Assembly (NCBI GenBank): GCA_036821645.1
Contig: DAISJD010000094.1
Coordinates: 1-12,109, forward strand
Reading direction: 5' to 3'
DNA length: 12,109 bases
Source: DAISJD01 sp036821645
Lineage (GTDB): Bacteria; Pseudomonadota; Alphaproteobacteria; ATCC43930; CGMCC-115725
Positions 6,441 through 12,109 of this stretch are shown piece by piece. The notes beneath the pieces were generated by a model, which saw nothing but the letters and a program-made list of their open reading frames with translations, ran no database searches and was not told the origin of the DNA. The first letter of the stretch is position 1. The number at the start of each line of letters is the position of its first letter. Both the position numbers and the translations under genes were made by a program.

Positions 6441-7712
6441 ATGTCCAGTCGCAGTTTTTCCGAAGCACGGATCATTTTCCTGCTTGCAGCGGTTCAATTC
6501 GTCAATACCCTCGACTTCATGATGGTCATGCCGCTTGGCCCCGACCTTGCCCGCAATCTTGGGATTTCTGCGGCTCATCTGGGCTATATCGGCGGTAGCT
6601 ATACTTTGGCGGCCGGCATTGCGGCCCTTCTCGGGGCCGGATTGTTGGATCGGTTCAATCGGCGCTATGCGCTCGCCTGGTGTTTGATCGGGCTTGCCAC
6701 CGCGACGGCACTCGGCGGTTTTGCCTGGAATTTCGCCTCTCTGTTGGCTGCCCGTCTGATGGCTGGTGCCTGCGGGGGACCTGCTGCGGCCTTAGCCGTT
6801 GCGATCATCGGCGACGTAATCCCGGCGACGCGGCGCGGCAAGGCGATGGGCATTGTCATGAGTGCCTTTTCCATCACCGCCGTCATCGGCGTGCCGATCG
6901 GTCTCGAATTGGCGCAGTTCGACACATGGCGCCTGCCGTTCTTCGTAACCGCGGGTCTCGGTCTTGCCATCAACATGCTGGCGATCTTGTGGTTGCCCAA
7001 TCTGCGCGATCACATGAGCGGGGCAGCGGCCAACCTTAGTTTTTTCAATCGGATCAAGACGCTCTTTTCGCTGGAAACCGGCTTTGCCGCATTGGCCGGT
7101 TTTTTGGTCGCTTTTTCCGGCTTCATGATCGCCCCCAACATGGCGGGCCATATCCAGCTGAATATGGATTATCCCCGCGCCCATCTTACCTGGCTTTATA
7201 TGGCGGGCGGGGTGACGACGCTCGCCTCTCTGCGGTTGGCTGGAATTGGGATCGATCGGTTCGGCAGTGCGACGGTCATTGCCGTCGGCACGGCCTGCTA
7301 CATGGCGATTTTGGGGGTGTTTTTCATCGCCCCGTCGCCCGTGATCCCGGTCATCGCCCTGTTTGCGGGGTTCATGCTGGCCAATTCCACCCGCAACGTC
7401 GCGATCGCCACCCATGCCAGCAAGATCCCCCCACCCCATCAACGGGCCGGGTTCATGTCGATGTTGGGGGCCATCCAACATTTGGCGGCAGCCCTGGGAT
7501 CCGGCTTGTCGAGCCTTTATCTGTTCGACCTGCCCGGCGAAAAACTGGGCGGGGTCGAGACGGTCGGCTGGATTTCAATGGCGCTGGCCGTACCGGTGCC
7601 CGTGTTTCTCTTCGCCTCCGAACGGCTTTACCGGGCCCGCATCCACCGCGAGACGGAGAACGCGCCCCCCACCGGCGGACAGGTGGCAGGCCGGTTTGCA
7701 AGCCCCGACTAA
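6441..7712 (+). CDS. MFS transporter, probable drug or metabolite efflux (AraJ/arabinose-efflux-like group)
   Basis: A 423-residue polytopic inner-membrane protein of the major facilitator superfamily with about 12 hydrophobic segments. TM1 is about 10-30 (IIFLLAAVQFVNTLDFMMVM), followed by PLGPDLARNLGIS, typical of the proton-driven efflux group of COG2814. The loop 2-3 signature is GLLDRFNRR (67-75), a form of MFS motif A. The central hydrophilic loop is around 185-200 and the tail after TM12 is short and basic/proline-rich. I chose the ATG at 6441 because it leaves nine residues before TM1, as usual in the family. An in-frame ATG at 6354 would add 29 atypical residues. Neither start has a clear Shine-Dalgarno, so translation may depend on leader structure. 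Substrate unknown. The stop is 14 bp from that of the convergent glycosyltransferase, with no terminator between. Confidence 0.9.
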   Translation: MSSRSFSEARIIFLLAAVQFVNTLDFMMVMPLGPDLARNLGISAAHLGYIGGSYTLAAGIAALLGAGLLDRFNRRYALAWCLIGLATATALGGFAWNFASLLAARLMAGACGGPAAALAVAIIGDVIPATRRGKAMGIVMSAFSITAVIGVPIGLELAQFDTWRLPFFVTAGLGLAINMLAILWLPNLRDHMSGAAANLSFFNRIKTLFSLETGFAALAGFLVAFSGFMIAPNMAGHIQLNMDYPRAHLTWLYMAGGVTTLASLRLAGIGIDRFGSATVIAVGTACYMAILGVFFIAPSPVIPVIALFAGFMLANSTRNVAIATHASKIPPPHQRAGFMSMLGAIQHLAAALGSGLSSLYLFDLPGEKLGGVETVGWISMALAVPVPVFLFASERLYRARIHRETENAPPTGGQVAGRFASPD

Positions 7713-7726
7713 CGCCTGACGCCCCT

Positions 7727-8902
7727 TCACCCCTTCATCCTCTTACCGACTGCCCGGTCATAGACGGCCAGCGTCTCGGCCACGATCCGATCGTCGCCAA
7801 ATTCATCGGCGGCCTTGCGCCGGGCGGCAACGCCGAAACGACGACGCAAATCACCCTCTTGCGCCAACAGGCGCAGGCGATCGATCAGGGTCCGGTCGTC
7901 GTCGCGGGGGACGAGATAGCCGGTCTTGCCGTCTTCCACCGTTTCGCGACAACCGGGCATATCCAACGTCACGATCGGTTTGCCGCACGCCGCCGCTTCA
8001 AGCAGGGTTTTCGGTATCCCTTCGCCATAGGTCGATGGATAAGCCGCAATATCCATGTCGTTCCAAAATTGCGGGATATCGGAGCGCGGCCCATGCCAGA
8101 TTACGGCCCCCGTGGCGACCCAGGCCTCGATCTCGGCGCGGGTGTGGCCGTCGCGGCTTTCAGGATCGAGCGCCCCCGCCAAATGCAGCACGATCGCCAT
8201 CCCCTCGCGGCGTAGGGCCGCGACGGCCCCAACCGTCATGGCAATACCCTTGTCCCGCACGAGACGACAAGCCATGCCGACCCGGATTTCCTCGTGCACC
8301 TCCCCCCTATCCGATGCCGGTGAAAACCGCATCAAATCGACGCCCGACCCCCGGATCAGCACCGTTCGCGCCGGGTCGATCACCCGCAACTCAGCCAGTC
8401 GATGCCCATCGTCCGGGTTTTGCACCGTCACCCAGGATTTTGCCCCACCAAGACTGACGGCCAACCCCACACGCATGAGCGGGCGCAACAGGCGCGCCTT
8501 GATACGCGGCGAGGTAAACACATACCCAAGCCCAGCCACCGTGCCGACCCGCGCCGACACCCCCGCAAGACGCGCTGCCAACCCGCCATAGACGATGGCT
8601 TTTAACGCGACCAGATGGACCAAGGCCGGTTTTTCACGCCGAAATAGGGTCCAAAGCTGTGCAATCGTGCTGATTTCGGCCAGAATCCCGCCGCCGCCCC
8701 GCCGCCAGGGTAAGGCCACGACGCGAAATCCCTCATCCATCATGCGCGCACCATGGGCCTGGACGCGGGTTGCGACCAGGACCGACCATCCGGCATCCCG
8801 CGCCGCCCGCGCCAAGGGCAAACGATGCGACCAAAAATACCAATCTTCGGTAACGACATAGATCACGGTTCCCCGATCCGACGGTTTTTGCCGGTCAATC
8901 AT
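7727..8902 (-). CDS. Family 4 glycosyltransferase (GT-B), PglA/CapM-like
   Basis: A 391-residue cytoplasmic GT-B enzyme that should move a sugar from a nucleotide-sugar to a lipid-linked or glycan acceptor. The N-terminal Rossmann half starts GTVIYVVTEDWYFWSHRLPL (11-30). The C-terminal half shows GSGVDLMRFSP (185-195), RLVRDKGI (213-220) and the GT4 E-x7-E motif at Glu294 and Glu302 in YGEGIPKTLLEAAACGKPIV. The overall look is that of the undecaprenyl-diphosphate-linked oligosaccharide GTs (PglA, CapM and similar); the precise sugar cannot be read. I prefer the ATG at 8902-8900, which overlaps the cobM stop by 8 nt and is preceded by GGGGGCGG. An upstream in-frame ATG at 8941 would add 13 residues and a 47-nt overlap. 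It is the last visible gene of the minus-strand operon. Confidence 0.92.
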   Translation of the reverse strand: MIDRQKPSDRGTVIYVVTEDWYFWSHRLPLARAARDAGWSVLVATRVQAHGARMMDEGFRVVALPWRRGGGGILAEISTIAQLWTLFRREKPALVHLVALKAIVYGGLAARLAGVSARVGTVAGLGYVFTSPRIKARLLRPLMRVGLAVSLGGAKSWVTVQNPDDGHRLAELRVIDPARTVLIRGSGVDLMRFSPASDRGEVHEEIRVGMACRLVRDKGIAMTVGAVAALRREGMAIVLHLAGALDPESRDGHTRAEIEAWVATGAVIWHGPRSDIPQFWNDMDIAAYPSTYGEGIPKTLLEAAACGKPIVTLDMPGCRETVEDGKTGYLVPRDDDRTLIDRLRLLAQEGDLRRRFGVAARRKAADEFGDDRIVAETLAVYDRAVGKRMKG

Positions 8903-9659
8903 CGGTCCGCCCCCGCAAATGTCGGGCATATCCGACATCATAGAGCCTACTCACCCCGCCCGCCTGCTGATTGAGCACCCGGCCAACGAAAATCAAGGCG
9001 GTACGGGCGATATCGCGCCCAGACATCGCCGCCTCGATCGTGGCCAGCGTGCCATGGACGAAACATTCATCGGGCCAAGAAACGCGGAACGCCACGATCA
9101 CCGGACAATCGGCCCCATAAAGGGGGGTCAATGTCTCGACGATCCGGGCCAAATTCTTGATGGACAGATGCAAGACCAAGGTTGCCCGGCTTGCCCCCAA
9201 CGTTTCGAGATCCTCACCGACCGGCATCGCAGAGGCACGCACGGCGGTGCGGGTCAGGATCACGGTTTGCCCAATTTCCGGCACCGTGAGTTCCGTGCCG
9301 AGCCGGGCGGCGGCGGCGGCAAAGGCGGGCACACCGGGCGTCACCGCCCACGCAATGCCGAGGTCCGTGAGACGCCGGGCCTGTTCTGCGATCGCCCCAT
9401 AGAGCGACGGATCGCCGGAATGGACGCGTGCAACATCATGGCCCGCCCGATCGGCCGCTACCATTTCATCGATGATGCCGTCGAGATCCATCCCGGCCGT
9501 GTCGAGGATACGCGCACCGGGCGGAGCGGCAGCGACGATTTCAGCCGGAACGAGAGAACCCGCATAAAGACACACGGGGCACCGTTCGATAAGCCGCAAG
9601 CCGCGCACGGTGATCAGATCGACCGCCCCAGGCCCCGCCCCGATGAAATGAACGGTCAT
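8895..9659 (-). CDS. cobM: Precorrin-4 C11-methyltransferase
   Basis: A 254-residue cytoplasmic SAM-dependent methyltransferase of the tetrapyrrole (corrin) methylase family; it methylates C-11 of precorrin-4 to give precorrin-5 in cobalamin synthesis. Visible family motifs are the N-terminal GAGPGAVDLITVRG (7-20), LYAGSLVP (31-38), HSGDPSLYGAIAEQ (80-93, the second SAM-contact region), TPGVPAF (107-113) and FRVSWPDE (191-198). The length matches CobM/CbiF. The start overlaps the cobE stop in an ATGA and has GAGGG (9668-9664) 4 nt upstream. With cobE as neighbour, the aerobic name CobM is preferred to CbiF. Confidence 0.95.
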   Translation of the reverse strand: MTVHFIGAGPGAVDLITVRGLRLIERCPVCLYAGSLVPAEIVAAAPPGARILDTAGMDLDGIIDEMVAADRAGHDVARVHSGDPSLYGAIAEQARRLTDLGIAWAVTPGVPAFAAAAARLGTELTVPEIGQTVILTRTAVRASAMPVGEDLETLGASRATLVLHLSIKNLARIVETLTPLYGADCPVIVAFRVSWPDECFVHGTLATIEAAMSGRDIARTALIFVGRVLNQQAGGVSRLYDVGYARHLRGRTDD

Positions 9660-10048
9660 GCAACCCTCGCCAGCGCACAGGTGGCCTTTGCCGAACAGGC
9701 TTTGGCCGCGATCAGGGTGCCGCCCGGCCCTGCCGCCAACAGGGCGGCGGCCTCTGCGACCGACGGTGTGCCGATCGCTGTCAGAACCAGGACGGACGGG
9801 GTCGCAACCGGCATCGACGCCAAGGCTTCGGCGGAAAATAGGGCAAGCCCAACCCCGTAAAACCGGGCGAGATCCGTCGCCAATGTCGCAGCGTGCGGCC
9901 TCACCACGCTCGCAATCGTCGCGATCGTGCGCCCTTCCCCCCGATCGGCAATTCTGTTTGCCACGAGATCGGCCAACTCGCGATAGGTGCAGGTGTTACG
10001 ATAGCCGACCCCGATCACGAGGCTTCCCGGTGGGTAGGGCCGGTTCAT
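9656..10048 (-). CDS. cobE: CobE, cobalamin biosynthesis protein (CbiG C-terminal-domain type)
   Basis: A 130-residue stand-alone version of the CbiG C-terminal domain. Diagnostic parts are the start IGVGYRNTCTYREL (12-25), the middle FSAEAL, GTPSVAEAAALLAAG (93-107), and the tail ending in KACSAKATCALARVA, which matches the family's SVAEAAAL and K-x-ATCA pattern. Full CbiG (about 350 residues) opens the lactone ring in the anaerobic pathway. The short form is CobE of the aerobic pathway, whose exact role is less settled and which has been linked to handling a late intermediate around the precorrin-5 steps. It overlaps both neighbours by 4 nt (ATGA at each end), so coupled translation is likely. 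Confidence 0.9.
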   Translation of the reverse strand: MNRPYPPGSLVIGVGYRNTCTYRELADLVANRIADRGEGRTIATIASVVRPHAATLATDLARFYGVGLALFSAEALASMPVATPSVLVLTAIGTPSVAEAAALLAAGPGGTLIAAKACSAKATCALARVA

Positions 10049-11709
10049 GACGGCGTCCCCGCCCGATAGAGGGTCAAATGAACCCGATGCCCATTCGAAT
10101 AATTGAAGCCCGACACCCGGCCCACCGGGTGGACGGGCGGGGCTGCGGCTAAAAATGCAGCCCCCTGGCGGTCTTCGACGAGGACCAAACCGATCCCCCC
10201 GGTCTTTAACGCCTCCGCCGCCCGTTCGGGCGACAACAGGGCCGTATCGGTGCCAAGCAAAAAGACGAGACTGGCCTCGGCATAGCCGACGGCGGCCACC
10301 CGCTCGCCCACGCGCCGTTCACCGCCGACGGCGGCAGCAATCGACCGACTGACCCAGATCTCGTCCAGGCCCGGCAAAATACCTTGAAAGCCTGCAAACA
10401 ACAGTAACATTGCGGCGAGTGGGATGACCAGGGCGGTACGAAACCGCACCTGCAACCGGTCGTACCAGAAGACGAGCACAATGCTGCCCACTGCGATGAG
10501 AGCGGCAATCGCCCCCGCCAATTGCCCAAAAGACCCGCCCCAAAGCGACAAGAGCAAAAACCCGATGCCGAGCGCCAAGGCAACCACGCCGAACAAGATC
10601 GGCGTTAGCCAGCGAAGCCACCGGGCCTGAACCGCCATACCTTCTTCCACATGGGCGATGAGACCGCGCGCCGCGATGAGCGCGATCGCGGGATAAAGCG
10701 GCAAGACGTAATGGGGCAATTTGGTCGGCACGCATTCCAACAAGATCCAGAATGGGATCGCCCATGCCATCAAAAACCGGGCGGCGGGCAATCGGCGGCT
10801 CGCCTGCGCCCACACGGCCCCCACGCCCAAAAACAAGGTCCCCGGCCAAAACGTGACCGGCAGCAGCAGCACGTATGTGCCGGGGATGCCGCCATGGGCC
10901 TCTTGCGCCCCGCCCACCTTACCCAAAAGATCGTGGCCCACGGCTTCCTGCAAAAACGCGCCATGGGTCGCCTGTTCGATCAAGATGAACCAGGGCACGG
11001 ACAGGCTGAGGGCAAGCGGGATGCCGAAGGCGGGTTTCAAGGCGCGCAGCCACAGGGCCTTGCGATCGTAAAGCACGAGGGTGATCGCAGTCAGCAGCGA
11101 CAGGCCCGGCACCACGGGCCCTTTGATCAAGATCGACACCCCGATCGCCAGCCAAAAACAAAGCGCCATCCCCCATCCGGTCGGCTCTCCGCGCCGAGCC
11201 CCCAGATAGACGGCGGCCAAGGCCCCTTGCGCTACCATGGCGGTCGCCAAGAGCACCGCATCGGTCGTGGCAAGATGCGCCTCGGCCACAGTCAGCAGCG
11301 AGGCGGCCAACAGCGCGGCACCGATAAGGGCCGTGCGCCGATCGAAGATGATCGCCCCGAAGGCAAAACAGGCCAAAACCGCCGTCATCGCCCCCCCGAA
11401 CGACACGAGACGATAGGCCCAGATCCGGGTCGCCGCCGCATCGCTGAACAACGAGACCATGCCCGCCTGGAGCCAATAGATCCCGACGGGCTTTTTATTG
11501 CGCGCTTCGTTTTGAAAGCGGATCTGTACGTAATCGCCCGATTCCAGCATTTGGCGCGTCGCCTGAACATAGCGCGCCTCGTCCCGGTCGATGACCGGCA
11601 TCCGGTCGATGCCGGACGTGAACAGCGAACAGCAGAACAGGATCAGGATGATCCAGGGCCGATAGCCCTCGGCCCAATAATCAAGCCGTTGCGACGGGGT
11701 GGGACGCAT
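10045..11709 (-). CDS. ArnT-like membrane glycosyltransferase (GT83/PMT superfamily, GT-C)
   Basis: A 554-residue multi-spanning inner-membrane GT-C enzyme that uses a polyprenyl-phosphate sugar and transfers it on the periplasmic side. TM1 is about 19-34. The first periplasmic loop carries DRDEARYVQATRQMLESGDY (41-60), equivalent to PDETRYAEISREMLASGDW of E. coli ArnT, with Asp43 as probable catalytic base. NKKPVGIYWLQA (71-82), IKGPVVPG and PTKLPHYVLPLYP also align with ArnT landmarks. About a dozen TM segments are followed by a soluble C-terminal domain. The acceptor (lipid A, glycan or protein) is unknown. The ATG at 11709-11707 forms TGATG with the cobL stop and has AAGGATGG about 9 nt upstream; a longer reading from 11766 runs inside cobL and is rejected. 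Its place inside a cobalamin operon is odd. Confidence 0.93.
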   Translation of the reverse strand: MRPTPSQRLDYWAEGYRPWIILILFCCSLFTSGIDRMPVIDRDEARYVQATRQMLESGDYVQIRFQNEARNKKPVGIYWLQAGMVSLFSDAAATRIWAYRLVSFGGAMTAVLACFAFGAIIFDRRTALIGAALLAASLLTVAEAHLATTDAVLLATAMVAQGALAAVYLGARRGEPTGWGMALCFWLAIGVSILIKGPVVPGLSLLTAITLVLYDRKALWLRALKPAFGIPLALSLSVPWFILIEQATHGAFLQEAVGHDLLGKVGGAQEAHGGIPGTYVLLLPVTFWPGTLFLGVGAVWAQASRRLPAARFLMAWAIPFWILLECVPTKLPHYVLPLYPAIALIAARGLIAHVEEGMAVQARWLRWLTPILFGVVALALGIGFLLLSLWGGSFGQLAGAIAALIAVGSIVLVFWYDRLQVRFRTALVIPLAAMLLLFAGFQGILPGLDEIWVSRSIAAAVGGERRVGERVAAVGYAEASLVFLLGTDTALLSPERAAEALKTGGIGLVLVEDRQGAAFLAAAPPVHPVGRVSGFNYSNGHRVHLTLYRAGTPS

Positions 11710-12109
11710 CAGATCGAACCATCCTTGATCAGACAATAATGGGTGAGCGGCGATGCCGCCCGCCACAGATGATGGTTGCCGACCGGCTCGGCCCGGCTCA
11801 AGGCGAAACGCACGAGTTCGCCGCCCGCGCGGGCATGAAAGGCCGTAAGATCCGCCTCGCCCTCCAACGTGACGACATTGGCGACCAACCGACCGCCCGG
11901 CTTCAAGGCGGTAAAGGCCCGATCTAGAATATCCGGGTCAAGCCCCCCGCCGATAAACACCGCATCGGGCGGCGGCAAATCGCCCATGACGGTATCGGAG
12001 GCCCCCGTGACGACCGCAAGGTCCGGAACGCCGAGGGTCCGGGCATTTTCCGCGATGAGCGATGCCCGTTCCAGATTCATTTCAACCGCAATCGCAGCAC
12101 CGCCCCCCG
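11709..12109 (-). CDS. cobL: Precorrin-6Y C5,15-methyltransferase (decarboxylating), C-terminal CbiT-like part (cut by window edge)
   Basis: The last ~132 codons of a class I Rossmann SAM methyltransferase matching the C-terminal domain of CobL (CbiT), which methylates precorrin-6B at C-15 and decarboxylates C-12. Visible features: AIAVEMNLERASLIAENART, where the Glu of AVE ends strand 2 and binds SAM ribose; PDAVFIGGGLD; LKPGGRLVANVVTLEGEADL; and the tail LSRAEPVGNHHLWRAASPLT, which is typical of CobL. The reading frame stays open past the internal Met at 12080 to the window edge, so that Met is not the start. Whether the N-terminal CbiE half is fused, as in true CobL, cannot be seen here. 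The stop shares one base with the start of the glycosyltransferase gene. Confidence 0.93.
   Translation of the reverse strand, partial: GGGAAIAVEMNLERASLIAENARTLGVPDLAVVTGASDTVMGDLPPPDAVFIGGGLDPDILDRAFTALKPGGRLVANVVTLEGEADLTAFHARAGGELVRFALSRAEPVGNHHLWRAASPLTHYCLIKDGSI

Noticed and set aside
11710..11766. Longer reading of the GT83 glycosyltransferase starting at 11766
   Set aside because: It lies wholly inside cobL, and the ATG at 11709 has both the overlapping stop-start and a good ribosome site.
11709..12080. Met at 12080 as the start of a separate small methyltransferase gene
   Set aside because: It falls after the conserved AIAVE of the SAM-binding fold, and the frame stays open upstream, so it is an internal residue of CobL.

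Overview
The window looks like chromosomal DNA from an alphaproteobacterium, perhaps Rhodospirillales-like. This is inferred from the GC-rich coding DNA with strong G/C third-position bias, cobalamin genes of the aerobic (CobE/CobM/CobL) type, paired Cache-type chemoreceptors, and a NylA-like amidase. The taxonomic call is an inference, not a search result.

Layout from left to right. The minus strand at 1-153 holds the 5' end of a small exported protein that runs off the window. Divergent from it, 312-1805 (+) encodes an amidase-signature hydrolase. A tRNA-Thr(UGU) lies on the minus strand at 1920-1994. Two plus-strand methyl-accepting chemotaxis proteins follow (2244-3932 and 4128-5819), each with its own AT-rich upstream region and its own strong rho-independent terminator. 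Their periplasmic sensor halves are divergent, but from the HAMP domain onward they are the same gene: 947 bp match base for base. Next come a 103-residue exported two-cysteine protein (5927-6238), a hairpin-rich 202-nt leader, and an MFS efflux-type transporter (6441-7712).

The right part (7727-12109) is one tightly packed minus-strand operon that converges on the MFS gene with 14 bp between stops. In transcription order it reads: C-terminal methyltransferase part of CobL (5' end outside the window), an ArnT-like GT83 membrane glycosyltransferase, CobE, CobM, and a GT4 cytoplasmic glycosyltransferase. Every junction overlaps (by 1, 4, 4 and about 8 nt), which suggests translational coupling. 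Three corrin-ring genes are therefore interleaved with two cell-envelope glycosyltransferases.

I see no clear new defence or mobile system, no CRISPR array, no insertion sequence and no phage genes. The points most worth a second look are the chimeric receptor pair with its perfectly homogenised signalling module, the mixed cobalamin/glycosyltransferase operon, and the structured leader in front of the MFS gene.
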